Below, piece after piece: positions 30,855-40,528 of a DNA stretch of 64,000 nucleotides. Under the pieces are notes generated by a model. It worked only from the letters and a program-made list of their open reading frames with translations, ran no database searches and was not told the DNA's origin. Each line of letters opens with the position of its first letter. The first letter of the stretch is position 1. The DNA is from Alkalidesulfovibrio alkalitolerans DSM 16529 (GTDB lineage: Bacteria > Desulfobacterota > Desulfovibrionia > Desulfovibrionales > Desulfovibrionaceae). The stretch is taken from assembly GCF_000422245.1 (NCBI RefSeq), contig NZ_ATHI01000011.1, positions 1 through 64,000 of the forward strand, in the 5' to 3' direction. Position numbers and translations under genes: made by a program.

Positions 30855-31690
30855 GCTGCGAAACACCGTTCTGGCGGCGGCGCATGGTCATGGCCGCCGC
30901 CTCCCTGGCCGCCCTGGTCCTTTGCGCGGCCGCGTTCGCGCCATTCGTGGCGCCGCACGATCCCGTGGCCGTGGACCTGACCGCCAAGCTCCTGCCGCCC
31001 AGCGCGGACCACTGGCTTGGCACCGACCATCTGGGCCGCGACGTGTTCTCGCGCCTGATCTGGGGGGCGCGCGCCTCGCTCGGCTCGGTGGCGGGCATCG
31101 TCTGCCTGCTGCTGGCCATCTCCACGCTCATCGGCTGCCTGGCCGGATACGTGGGCGGCAAGGTGGACGCGGCCCTGATGCGGCTTTGCGACGTCTTCCT
31201 GACCTTCCCCACCTTCATCCTGGCCATGTTCCTGGTCGGCATCCTGGGCACGGGCATGGTCAACGTGATCATCGCCATCGCCATGACGCACTGGGCCTGG
31301 TACGCGCGCATCATCCGAAGCCTGGTGCTCTCGCTCAGGAACCGCGAATACGTGCTGGCCGCGCGCGTGGCCGGGTCGTCGCGCGGCCGCATCCTCACAC
31401 GCCACATCCTGCCGCCCGTGGCCGCGCAGCTCGTCGTGCTGGCCACCCTGGACATCGGTCACATGATGCTGCACGTCTCGGGCCTGTCGTTCCTCGGGCT
31501 CGGCGTACAGCCGCCAAGCCCGGAATGGGGCGTGATGATCAACGACGCGCGCCAGTACATCTGGGACCACCCGCGCCTGATCATCCTGCCCGGGCTCATG
31601 ATCTTTCTCTCGGTGATGGCCTTCAACCTGCTCGGCGACGCGCTGCGCGACCGCCTCGACCCCCACGCGGACAAGGGAGCCGACGCATGA
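30851..31690 (+). CDS. nikC: Nickel ABC transporter permease NikC
   Basis: The 279-residue partner permease starts at a GTG overlapping the nikB stop. It has the DPP/OPP-C signature HWLGTDHLGRDVFSRLIWGA near residue 57 and the EAA-type loop ARVAGSSRGRILTRHILPPV. Five to six membrane segments are visible. The stop overlaps the nikD ATG (ATGA), continuing the coupled operon. Confidence 0.94.
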   Translation: MSCETPFWRRRMVMAAASLAALVLCAAAFAPFVAPHDPVAVDLTAKLLPPSADHWLGTDHLGRDVFSRLIWGARASLGSVAGIVCLLLAISTLIGCLAGYVGGKVDAALMRLCDVFLTFPTFILAMFLVGILGTGMVNVIIAIAMTHWAWYARIIRSLVLSLRNREYVLAARVAGSSRGRILTRHILPPVAAQLVVLATLDIGHMMLHVSGLSFLGLGVQPPSPEWGVMINDARQYIWDHPRLIILPGLMIFLSVMAFNLLGDALRDRLDPHADKGADA

Positions 31691-32505
31691 GCGCCGAACT
31701 GCTGCGCGTCGAGAACGTCTCGCTGGCCACCGGCCGCAACAGCGACCAACGCACCCTTGTCAAGGGCGTCTCCTTTGCCGTGCGGGAAGGCGCGGTCACG
31801 GCCCTGATCGGCTCCAGTGGCTCGGGCAAGTCGCTCTCCTGCCTGGCCGGGCTCGGGCTTTTGCCGCCCGGCGTGCGGCGCACGGCCGGCCGCGTGGCGT
31901 TGCACGGCCGCGACCTCGACGCCTTGGGCGAAGCCGAGCACCGGCGGATGCTCGGCCGCGAGGCCGCGCTGATCATGCAAAACCCCATGACCTGCTTCGA
32001 CCCGCTGCACACCGTCGCAAGCCACTTCCGTGAGACCGTGCGGGCCCACGAGCCAGGGAAGCCAAAGCCGGAGCGCTTCGCCAAGGCCCTTTCCAGGGTC
32101 GGCTTCGAACGGCCCGAGACCGTGCTGCCGCTCTTTCCCTTCGAGATGAGCGGCGGCATGCTGCAACGGGTGATGATCGCCCTGGCCCTGGCCTGCGGCG
32201 CGCGGCTTCTGGTGGCCGACGAGCCGACCACGGACCTCGACGTGGTTGCGCAGGCGCGCATCCTGGACATTCTGGATGGCCTGCGCCGCGAACAGGGCCT
32301 GGGCATCCTGCTCGTGACCCACGACCTGTCCATCGTGGCCCGGCTCGCGGGCGAAGTCTGCGTGATGCACCACGGCGAGGTGGTGGAACGCGGCCCGGTG
32401 CAGGCGATTTTCGACGCCCCCCGGCACCCGGTGACGCGCGAACTTTTGCGCGCGCACCACGACCTTTCCGGCCTCTCGCCCCTGGCCGAAACGTGCGGAG
32501 TCTGA
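31687..32505 (+). CDS. nikD: Nickel ABC transporter ATP-binding protein NikD
   Basis: The 272-residue ABC ATPase has Walker A GSSGSGKSLSCLA, Q-loop LIMQNPMTCFDPL, signature MSGGMLQRVMIA, Walker B LLVADEPTTDLD and switch VTHDLS. The MSGGMLQR form and the S-L-S-C variation after the P-loop are typical of NikD/DppD-type subunits. It powers transport together with NikE. Confidence 0.93.
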   Translation: MSAELLRVENVSLATGRNSDQRTLVKGVSFAVREGAVTALIGSSGSGKSLSCLAGLGLLPPGVRRTAGRVALHGRDLDALGEAEHRRMLGREAALIMQNPMTCFDPLHTVASHFRETVRAHEPGKPKPERFAKALSRVGFERPETVLPLFPFEMSGGMLQRVMIALALACGARLLVADEPTTDLDVVAQARILDILDGLRREQGLGILLVTHDLSIVARLAGEVCVMHHGEVVERGPVQAIFDAPRHPVTRELLRAHHDLSGLSPLAETCGV

Positions 32506-32508
32506 GCC

Positions 32509-33318
32509 ATGGCCATTCTCGAACTTTCCGGCGTCAGCCGCCGCTACCGCCAGGGCGGATGGTTCCGCAAGGGCCGCGACCTGATGGCCGTGCGCGGAGT
32601 TTCACTCTCCCTCACGCCGGGCTGCTGCCTGGGGCTCATCGGCCGCAGCGGCTCGGGCAAGAGCACGCTCGGCCGTCTGGCGCTGGGCCTGGAGGCCCCT
32701 GACGAGGGCGCGGTGTTGTGGCGCGGCCGCGACGTGCGCGGGCTTCGCGGCGCTGACTTCACGGATTTCCGGCGCAACGTGCAGGTGGTCTTTCAGAACG
32801 TGCAGGCCGCGGTCAATCCGCGCCTTCCGATCTGGAAGATCGTGGCCGAGCCGCTGGAGAACTTCGACGGGCTCACGGGCTCGGCCGCGCGCGATGCGGC
32901 CGTTTCGCTCCTTTCGCGCGTGGGGCTTGGCGAGGCCGACGCCGACCGCCTGCCGCACCAGTTCAGCGGCGGCATGCTCCAGCGCGTGTGCATCGCCCGC
33001 GCCCTGGCCCCGCGCCCGGCCTGCCTCGTGCTCGACGAGGCCGTGAGCAGCCTGGACATGGCCGTGCAGGCGCAGATCATCGACCTGCTCGACGAAATCA
33101 GGCGCGAGACCAACGCGGCCTGCCTCTTCATCTCGCACGACATCCGGGTCATCCGCAGGACCTGCGACGAGCTTCTGGTCATGGAGCAGGGCAGGCTGGC
33201 CGACCGGCTGGCCAAGCCCTTCGAGCCCGGCCCCGGTGCGCATCCGGCCCTGGCCGAGCTCATCGCCGCGATCCTTCCGGCCCGTCCCAACCTGCCCGCC
33301 CGGTCCAAGGTCGCCTGA
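32509..33318 (+). CDS. nikE: Nickel ABC transporter ATP-binding protein NikE
   Basis: The 269-residue second ATPase has Walker A GRSGSGKSTLGRL, Q-loop VVFQNVQAAVNPR, signature FSGGMLQRVCIA, Walker B CLVLDEAVSSLD and switch ISHDIR. QAAVNPR and SSLDMAVQ are NikE/DppF-like. It is the last gene of nikABCDE, three bases after nikD. Confidence 0.93.
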   Translation: MAILELSGVSRRYRQGGWFRKGRDLMAVRGVSLSLTPGCCLGLIGRSGSGKSTLGRLALGLEAPDEGAVLWRGRDVRGLRGADFTDFRRNVQVVFQNVQAAVNPRLPIWKIVAEPLENFDGLTGSAARDAAVSLLSRVGLGEADADRLPHQFSGGMLQRVCIARALAPRPACLVLDEAVSSLDMAVQAQIIDLLDEIRRETNAACLFISHDIRVIRRTCDELLVMEQGRLADRLAKPFEPGPGAHPALAELIAAILPARPNLPARSKVA

Positions 33319-33413
33319 GGCGGCCCTCACCACCTCCCACCCAGGACCGGGCGGGCCCTTGGGGAGCTGCGAACGATTTTCCCGGCAGCCGGATCAACCT
33401 CTGCGGGCAAGAT

Positions 33414-33429
33414 CGGCACGGGAATTGCT
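33414..33429 (+). promoter_or_regulatory. Sigma-54 promoter-like site
   Basis: CGGCACG-GGAA-TTGCT closely matches the sigma-54 consensus TGGCACG-N4-TTGCW, with invariant GG at 33415-33416 and GC at 33427-33428 at the right 10-base spacing. It lies about 155 bases before the next gene (33584) and would be that gene's promoter. Flagellar and other regulons use sigma-54 in related bacteria. Confidence 0.65.
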
Positions 33430-33583
33430 GATGATCGGGGTTTTGCCGGGGACTTGCCAAGTTTCCGACGCGCGCCTATAGGGGAGGTGTGCCGCGACGA
33501 CGCGGCATGCTTCCACGGACGGACAGCCGACCAGACGCTCCCAGGACGGAGCGCGGGCCGCCAGACGGCCCCCCGGAGACGGC

Positions 33584-34021
33584 ATGCGCATCGGCTCGTC
33601 GGGTCCGTCCGACAATCCCTACCTCGCCCACCAGAGCGCCTTCGCGGCGGACATGGTCGCTCGCGCCGCGCCCGAGGCCACCGCGCGCGTGACCACGCGC
33701 GACTTCGGCTTTTCCCTGGGCGGGTTCGGCCTGCGCTACGTCAGCGAAGACATCCACATCGACGCCGAGGCCCTGGTCCGGCAGGAGGAGCAGCGCACGG
33801 CCGCGCGCCTCTCGCGCGTCTTCTCCGACGAAATGGACGTGGCCCAGACCCGCTCCCTGGCCGTGCAGTCCTCGGCCCGGACAGCGGACAGCGCCTCGGC
33901 CCTGGGCGACGAGACGACGTTTTCGCCCCTGGCCCGCCCGGCCGCCCTGGCCGCCTACGCCAGATCGAGCGAAAGTGCGGCCATGGAGCGCTTGCCCGGC
34001 CGCCTGCTGGCCGTGGCCTGA
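33584..34021 (+). CDS. Conserved-looking hypothetical protein with sigma-54-type promoter
   Basis: The 145-residue protein has no membrane segment or signal peptide. Notable stretches are TTRDFGFSLGGFGLRYVSED near residue 38 and an Ala/Ser-rich C-terminal half with an amphipathic helix (RQEEQRTAARLSRVFSDEMD). Codon use matches the high-GC surroundings. I do not recognise the family. The upstream sigma-54-like site suggests regulated, possibly motility-linked expression, which is inference. The low-GC island begins just downstream. Confidence 0.6.
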   Translation: MRIGSSGPSDNPYLAHQSAFAADMVARAAPEATARVTTRDFGFSLGGFGLRYVSEDIHIDAEALVRQEEQRTAARLSRVFSDEMDVAQTRSLAVQSSARTADSASALGDETTFSPLARPAALAAYARSSESAAMERLPGRLLAVA

Positions 34022-34313
34022 CCCCTTCGACGATTCCCGCCCCGCCAAACCGGCCTCGAAAAAGTCTATAAACACGCAAGACGTTTTCTTGGCCCTGTGA
34101 CAATGCGGCCTTCCGCAGACTCCCCGCAAGCCGGGCGCTTCACGCCTCAGTCCGTGGCTTTCCTGCGCGTGGGGATCACTCCTCGGCCTTTTCGTCGCCC
34201 GGATGGACGCGAATCGCGCTTGACCTGTATCGGCCAAGCTGCAAAAAAGGAGCGCGGATGAGAGACGAGGTGCAAACAAAGAGTGAAGCATGCCAGACAA
34301 GAGAAAGCAATAA
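34022..34313. other. Gene-free stretch at the left edge of the low-GC island
   Basis: Composition shifts here from the genomic high GC to clearly lower GC. I see no convincing gene, tRNA, integrase or direct repeat that would mark an insertion boundary. Confidence 0.4.
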
Positions 34314-34691
34314 ATGGCAATGACCATGGAACCACTCATCGACGCGTATTTCGAAACCCTCACCGAGCATTGCGCCATTGCAAAGTATTCGGCGATTTTT
34401 CTTTATTGCATCGAGAGCATCATCACCCTGTGCATCAGGCGAACGAAAAAATCTTCGCGAGATGACCTTTACTACGGATTCCAGAACAATCTCAGTCTCA
34501 CGAGATTTCTGATTCTCCGGCTGTCCATCGGCCTGTTCATCGTCATCGAGCCAATGGCAACAGAAAGAGGAGCCTCGTGTTCCCCGGATTATATTCTGAT
34601 ATTCGTCTTGCTTGGGCTCATCGTCCACGGAGTCAGGACAATGCTTGCAGGAAAGAGAGCGAAAGCCTCTTCAGACGCTCACAATGCATGA
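34314..34691 (+). CDS. Small membrane protein, unknown function (low-GC island)
   Basis: The 125-residue protein has three hydrophobic segments near residues 24-42 (YSAIFLYCIESIITLCI), 64-82 (FLILRLSIGLFIVIEPM) and 92-112 (YILIFVLLGLIVHGVRTML). The layout, with Glu in the second segment and Arg in the third, loosely recalls the small DUF1622 membrane family, but this is a by-eye impression. Codon use is much lower in GC than the neighbours, which suggests recent acquisition. The ribosome site is weak (AGAGAAA). A competing minus-strand frame is less plausible. Confidence 0.5.
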   Translation: MAMTMEPLIDAYFETLTEHCAIAKYSAIFLYCIESIITLCIRRTKKSSRDDLYYGFQNNLSLTRFLILRLSIGLFIVIEPMATERGASCSPDYILIFVLLGLIVHGVRTMLAGKRAKASSDAHNA

Positions 34692-34821
34692 TCATTCAAA
34701 AGGGATAAGAAATATTTTTAAAATTCATCAATTCACTTCTGTACAAACCATAGGTTCATATCAGCACATTTACTCTTAGCATCAGTCTTCATTAACATTC
34801 TAGAATCCGCCTCATCAAGAG

Positions 34822-35559
34822 CTAATAATTCAGATCCAACTCCACGCTCAAGATAGCATGATCTGTAAAAGAACCAGACTCATCTCCAACGATATATCTT
34901 CCTGAAACATCTTGCAAATACATCGCAGAGCAAACACGAAAATGGCTTGATGCAACGAAATGGTCTAGACGACTGGATACCCTCTCACCAGCGCCGTTCT
35001 TCCTACTTCCAATATAGCTCCCTTCAGATAATGGATTTGGATTTTTCGATTGCCAACCATTCGCCAACAAAGCATGAATCTGCTGGCACCCTGCGCTTCG
35101 TTGACGCCCCCAAAAGTCCATGTTGAAATCACCCATCAAGATGGCCGGACCATTTGTATTCAATAATTTGTTCGTGATATGCAGCCAATATTCTCTCTTT
35201 TTAGCTGCGTTTTTAGGAATAGGCATCCTAACGCCAAAAATATCCATATCCAAAGTCCTTACATGAAGGAAATTTGGAGGATCACAAGGATCTCCACACT
35301 GAACTGACATACCACCAATATGCATCTCCCCTTTGGAGGCTATCAATACTTGATTCTGCCCAGGAACATAGTTGGAGCAGTGGAAGCAAAAGCCCATAGC
35401 ATTCATTCTACATGCAAAATTATGACTGTTTCGCCCATGGACATACTCTGTCAGAATTAAAACATCAGGACTGAGGTCCATAACAATATCGAAGAACGAA
35501 CCTGGAACTGGAATAGCGTTTGTCCTATGGTTCATATTCAAAGTAGCAATACGGATCAT
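34822..35559 (-). CDS. Endonuclease/exonuclease/phosphatase-fold protein (low-GC island)
   Basis: The 245-residue protein has the EEP fold signature: N-terminal IRIATLNMNHRTN (metal/phosphate Asn), LILTEY in place of the usual LQE, MGDFNMDFWGR (catalytic Asp and Asn), SRLDHFVAS, and TDHAILSVEL (catalytic Asp-His). All key active-site residues are present, so it is probably active on a nucleic acid or phosphate ester. There is no signal peptide. The ATG at 35559 gives the typical EEP N-terminus; an upstream start at 35640 would add 27 unconvincing residues. Low GC marks it as foreign. A role in defence or phage conflict is possible but unsupported. Confidence 0.82.
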   Translation of the reverse strand: MIRIATLNMNHRTNAIPVPGSFFDIVMDLSPDVLILTEYVHGRNSHNFACRMNAMGFCFHCSNYVPGQNQVLIASKGEMHIGGMSVQCGDPCDPPNFLHVRTLDMDIFGVRMPIPKNAAKKREYWLHITNKLLNTNGPAILMGDFNMDFWGRQRSAGCQQIHALLANGWQSKNPNPLSEGSYIGSRKNGAGERVSSRLDHFVASSHFRVCSAMYLQDVSGRYIVGDESGSFTDHAILSVELDLNY

Positions 35560-35735
35560 GTGCCCTCTTAACCTTCCGCCGCAAACAATGTAATGCATGA
35601 TATCGCACTGTGGTGTACAGAGATAGTATTCACCTGACACTGCCGCCCTTGGGGGGCTGAGTTACGCAGCGTCCTTTGCCGCCTTTTTCTCGGTTCCTTC
35701 TTCGGGATGCCCCAAATGCGGCCCGCCGGGGCGCG

Positions 35736-37052
35736 TTATTTCGCGCGCTTGTCCAGCACCCGGTTGGCCTTGCCCTCGGAGCGTTCAAGGCTCCTGGGCT
35801 CCACCAGCCGAACCTTGAACGCCACGCCGAGGTCCGAGGACAGGCGGCGCTCGATCTTGCGGATGAGATCCTGCTGCGCGCCGATGGAGCCGGACACGAT
35901 GGCCTCCTCCTCGGCCTCCACCAGCACCTGCGCCTGATCCAGGTGCGACTCGTCGCGCTCGATCACGATCTGGTAGTGCGGCTGCGCGCCGCCCTGGCCG
36001 TGGATGACCTCAAGCAGGATCGCCTCCACCTGGCTCGGGAAGACGTTGATGCCGCGCACGGTGAGCATGTCGTCCGTGCGGCCGATGATGCGGTCGATGC
36101 GGCGCAGGGTGCGGCCGCAGGGGCAGGGGCCGTCGATGAACCGGGTCAGGTCGCCGGTGCGGTAGCGGATGACCGGGAAGGCTTCCTTGGTCAGGGTGGT
36201 CAGCACCAGCTCGCCCTTCTCGCCCGGCGGCAGGGGAGCGCCCGTGTCCGGGTCCACGATCTCGGCCAGGAAATGATCCTCATTCAGGTGCAGGCCGCTG
36301 CGCTCCAGACATTCGCCCGCCACGCCCGGCCCCATGACCTCGGAGATGCCGTAGTTGTCCGTGGCCGTCAGCTTCAGGCGCTGCTCGATCTCGCGGCGCA
36401 TGGCCTCGGACCAGGTCTCGGCTCCGAAAAGCCCGAAGCGAAGCGACAAGGCGTTGGGATTGACGCCCGTCTCGTCCATGACGTCGGCCAGGTGCAGGGC
36501 GTAGGAGGGCGTGCAGACCAGCGCCGTGGTGCGGTAGTCCTGCATGACCATGACCTGGCGCTTGGAGCCGCCGGACGAGGCCGGGATGACCGAGGCCCCG
36601 AGCGCCTCGCAGCCGTAGTGGAACCCAAAGCCGCCCGTGAACAGGCCGTAATGGAAGGCCACCTGCACCAAGTCGTCGCGCGTCACGCCGCCGGCCACGA
36701 GCAGCCGCGCCGCGAGCCCGGCCCAGCGGGCGATGTCGTTCTTGGTGTAGCCCACCACCGTGGGCTTGCCCGTGGTGCCCGACGAGGCTTGCAGGCGCAC
36801 AACCTCGCGCAGGGGCACGGCGAAGAGGCCGTAGGGATAGTTCTCGCGCAGATCGGCCTTGGTGGTGAAGGGCAGCTTGGCGAGGTCGTCCAGGGTGCGC
36901 ACGTCGTCGGGCTCGAAACCCATCTCGTCGAAGCGCGTTCTGTAGAGCGGCACGTTGCGCGCCACGCGGTTGAGCGTGGATTGCAGGCGTTCGAGCTGCA
37001 CCCCCTCAAGGGTGTCCCGGTCCATGCGTTCGTATTCCGGATCGTAGTACAT
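35736..37052 (-). CDS. paaK: Phenylacetate-CoA ligase family protein
   Basis: The 438-residue adenylate-forming enzyme joins an aryl acid, ATP and CoA. Visible motifs are [18 protein letters not shown] (P-loop), [18 protein letters not shown], the hinge region [10 protein letters not shown] and [20 protein letters not shown]. In anaerobes such ligases often run toward ATP formation from aryl-CoA made by indolepyruvate ferredoxin oxidoreductase. It lies 65 bases after a branched-chain-type amino acid ABC operon, which supports a role in (aromatic) amino acid or aryl acid use. The exact substrate is inferred. Confidence 0.92.
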   Translation of the reverse strand: MYYDPEYERMDRDTLEGVQLERLQSTLNRVARNVPLYRTRFDEMGFEPDDVRTLDDLAKLPFTTKADLRENYPYGLFAVPLREVVRLQASSGTTGKPTVVGYTKNDIARWAGLAARLLVAGGVTRDDLVQVAFHYGLFTGGFGFHYGCEALGASVIPASSGGSKRQVMVMQDYRTTALVCTPSYALHLADVMDETGVNPNALSLRFGLFGAETWSEAMRREIEQRLKLTATDNYGISEVMGPGVAGECLERSGLHLNEDHFLAEIVDPDTGAPLPPGEKGELVLTTLTKEAFPVIRYRTGDLTRFIDGPCPCGRTLRRIDRIIGRTDDMLTVRGINVFPSQVEAILLEVIHGQGGAQPHYQIVIERDESHLDQAQVLVEAEEEAIVSGSIGAQQDLIRKIERRLSSDLGVAFKVRLVEPRSLERSEGKANRVLDKRAK

Positions 37053-37117
37053 GGCCTTCGCCTCCTCGCTTTCGTCGCCACCTGAACAGCCTGCGAAACG
37101 GAACTACTCAACGCCCC

Positions 37118-37841
<724 letters not shown>

Positions 37842-37849
<8 letters not shown>

Positions 37850-38621
37850 CGTCGTCCCCCCCGCCCAGGTAGGCGCGGATGACCTCGGGATCGCGCTGCA
37901 CGGCGGCCGGAGCGCCACGCGCGATGACCCGGCCGAAGGAGAGGACCGTGACCGTGTCCGAGATGCCCATGACCAGATCCATGTCGTGCTCCACCAGGGC
38001 CACGGTCACATGGCGCTCGTCGCGGATGCGCCTGATGAGCGCGCCCAGGGCCTTGGTTTCGCGCGGGTTGAGCCCGGCCGCTGGCTCGTCGAGCAAGAGC
38101 AGCGCGGGGTCGGCGGCCAGGGCGCGGGCCATCTCCAGAAGCCGCTGCTTTCCGTAGGGCAGATCGCCCGCGCGCGCCTCGGCCAGGTCGGACAACCCGA
38201 CGAAATCGAGGCACTCGGCCGCGATCTCGCGCGCGCGGCGCTCCTCGCGCCAGTAGCGGGGCAGCTTCAGCACCGCCTCGGCCACTGTGTACTTCAGGCG
38301 GCGATGCGCGCCCGTGAGCACGTTCTCGAGCACGCTCATGGTCGTGAAGAGCTGCAGATTCTGGAAGGTGCGCACCACGCCGTGCCCGGCGCGCCAGTGC
38401 GGCGGCAGCCCGGAAATGTCGCGGCCGTCGAGCAGCACGCTGCCCGAATGAAGCCCCACCATGCCCGTGATGGCGTTGAAGAGCGTGGTCTTGCCCGCGC
38501 CGTTGGGGCCGATGAGGCTGCCGATCTCGCCGCGCGCGACCGTGAAGTCGGCCTCGGTCAGGGCGGCCACGCCGCCGAAGCGCACCGAGACGCCCGAGGC
38601 GTTCAAAAGCGTCTCAGCCAC
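37842..38621 (-). CDS. livG: Branched-chain-type amino acid ABC ATPase LivG
   Basis: The 259-residue ATPase has Walker A GPNGAGKTTLFNAITG, the LivG hallmark VVRTFQNLQLFTTMSVLENV, signature LPYGKQRLLEMA and Walker B LLLLDEPAAGLNPRE. It overlaps livF and livM at its ends (eight bases each), which implies tight translational coupling. Confidence 0.95.
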
Positions 38622-39591
38622 GGCTCCTCCCCTGGCGCGCGAGCGCCGAAAGGCGGGCCATGAGCTTGGCCAGGCCGCCGAAAATGCCGCTGGGCATGAA
38701 CATCATGCACAAAATCAGGATCGCGCCGTAGAGCATGATCTCCACGTCCTCGAAGGCGCGCAGGAACTCCGGCAGGGCGGTCAGGAAGAAGGCCCCGGCC
38801 ACCGCGCCCCAGGCGTTGCCCATGCCGCCGAGCACGACCATGACGATGTACTGCACCGAGTGCAGGAAGCCGAAGGAACTGGGCGCGATGAATTCCAGGT
38901 AGTGGGCGTAGAGCGCGCCGGAAAGCCCGGCGAACCCGGCCGAGAGGACGAAGACGAAGAGCTTGGCGCGGGCCACGTCCACGCCCATGCAGCGGGCCGC
39001 GGCCTCGGAGGTGTGGATGGCTTGCAGCGCCCGGCCCGTGCGTGAGCGGATCAGGTTCAGGAAGATGAACATCTGCAGGGCCAGCAACACGGACATGAGC
39101 CGGTAGTAGTCGATGTCCGAGTCCACGTAGAAACCGAAGGCCTCCAGACGCGGAATGCCCACATAGCCCGAGGGGCCGCCGGTCCAGGACACGGCCTCGT
39201 TGAAGACGATGCCCACGATGATGCCGAAGCCGAGCGTGGCCATGGCCAGGTAGTGGCCTGAGAGCTTGAGCGTGGGGATGCCGATGAGCCAGGCGCAGAT
39301 CGCGGTCAGGGCCACGGCGATGCCGATGGACGGCAGCACGGGCACCCCGAACTGGGTCGTGAGGATGGCCGTGGCGTAGGCTCCAATGCCCACGAAGGCC
39401 GCGTGGCCGAGCGAGATCTGGCCGGCGTAGCCGATCAGCAGGTTCAGGCCAACAGCGGTCATGGCCGCGAAGCAGGAGAGGATGAGCACCGAAACGTAGT
39501 ATTCGTTGGTCAGAAGACTCGGCAGGAGCAAAAGGATGCCCAAAAAGGCGGCCACGGCCATGACGTCGCGCGAGAAGCCCAGACAGCGCAT
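38614..39591 (-). CDS. livM: Branched-chain-type amino acid ABC permease LivM
   Basis: The 325-residue permease has about nine membrane segments. Signature stretches are MTAVGLNLLIGYAGQISLGH, PTLKLSGHYLAMATLGFG and YIVMVVLGGMGNAWGAVAGA, all standard for LivM. It forms the inner-membrane channel with LivH. The C-terminal tail (ARLSALARQGRSRG) is short and basic. Confidence 0.94.
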   Translation of the reverse strand: MRCLGFSRDVMAVAAFLGILLLLPSLLTNEYYVSVLILSCFAAMTAVGLNLLIGYAGQISLGHAAFVGIGAYATAILTTQFGVPVLPSIGIAVALTAICAWLIGIPTLKLSGHYLAMATLGFGIIVGIVFNEAVSWTGGPSGYVGIPRLEAFGFYVDSDIDYYRLMSVLLALQMFIFLNLIRSRTGRALQAIHTSEAAARCMGVDVARAKLFVFVLSAGFAGLSGALYAHYLEFIAPSSFGFLHSVQYIVMVVLGGMGNAWGAVAGAFFLTALPEFLRAFEDVEIMLYGAILILCMMFMPSGIFGGLAKLMARLSALARQGRSRG

Positions 39592-39594
39592 GGC

Positions 39595-40473
39595 CTAGAC
39601 CCTTTCGAAGCCCTTGCGGCCGAAGAGGCCGGAGGGCTTGCAGAAGAGGAGGACGAGAAGGATGACGAAGGTGAAGGCATCCTTGTAGGCCGAGGAGACG
39701 AGCCCCGCGCCGAAGGCTTCGAGCACGCCCAGGATCAGCCCGCCCAGGGCCGCGCCGAAGGGGTTGCCAAGCCCCCCGAGCACGGCCGCGGCAAAGCCCT
39801 TCAGCCCGAGCATGATGCCCACGTCGTAGGAGGTCATGGTCATGGGCGCGAGGATCACGCCGCCGATGGAGCCCACCGCGGCCGAGATCATGAAGGACAT
39901 GAGCACCATGCGTCTGACCGGCACGCCCGCCAGGAAGGCGGCCTTGCGGTCGAAGGCGCAGGCCAGCATGGCCTTGCCCCAGATGGAGTGCGAAAAGAAG
40001 TGCCTGAGCACGAGCAGAAGGCCGCAGGTGATGGCCAGCACCCACAGCGACTGCGGCTGCAGGGCCGCGCCCAGGAAGGCGATGGGCTCCACGCCGCTGA
40101 AGGCGGGCAGGCTGTGCGTGTCCTTGCCCAGGGTGATCTGCACCAGACCGCGCACGAAGATGGAGACGCCGATGGTCACGATGATCAGGTTGATGACCGG
40201 CGCGTCCTGCACAGGGCGGATGGTGAGGCGCTCCATGCACGCGCCGATGAGCGTGACGCAGGCCACGGCCAACAGGATGGCCAGCGGCAGGGGCAGCCCC
40301 ATGGCCATGAACGAGACCGCAAGCATGCCGCCAAGCATCACGAACTCGCCCTGGGCGAAGTTCACGATGCCCGTGGTGTTGAAGATGATGGTGAAGCCAA
40401 GCGCCGTGAGCCCGTAGGTGGAGCCCATGGTCAGGCCGCTGAGCAGAAACTGCAGGTAATCGCTTGCGGTCAT
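39595..40473 (-). CDS. livH: Branched-chain-type amino acid ABC permease LivH
   Basis: The 292-residue permease has about eight membrane segments. MGSTYGLTALGFTIIFNTTG, VNFAQGEFVMLGGMLA and AAVLGGLGNPFGAALGGLIL are LivH-typical. It is three bases from livM and about 55 bases downstream of the first binding-protein gene. Confidence 0.94.
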   Translation of the reverse strand: MTASDYLQFLLSGLTMGSTYGLTALGFTIIFNTTGIVNFAQGEFVMLGGMLAVSFMAMGLPLPLAILLAVACVTLIGACMERLTIRPVQDAPVINLIIVTIGVSIFVRGLVQITLGKDTHSLPAFSGVEPIAFLGAALQPQSLWVLAITCGLLLVLRHFFSHSIWGKAMLACAFDRKAAFLAGVPVRRMVLMSFMISAAVGSIGGVILAPMTMTSYDVGIMLGLKGFAAAVLGGLGNPFGAALGGLILGVLEAFGAGLVSSAYKDAFTFVILLVLLFCKPSGLFGRKGFERV

Positions 40474-40528
40474 AGCATGTCGCGTCGCGCCTTCGGGGGA
40501 CGGGCATGCACCCGTCCCCCGAGCGAGG

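Noticed and set aside
34176-34628. Minus-strand 150-residue frame overlapping the small membrane protein
   Set aside because: It reads as a charged, Cys-containing mix without domain or ribosome site; the plus-strand frame has three clean hydrophobic segments.
34030-35650. Prophage or integrative element at the low-GC island
   Set aside because: No integrase, transposase, tRNA or flanking direct repeat was seen; only composition argues for transfer.
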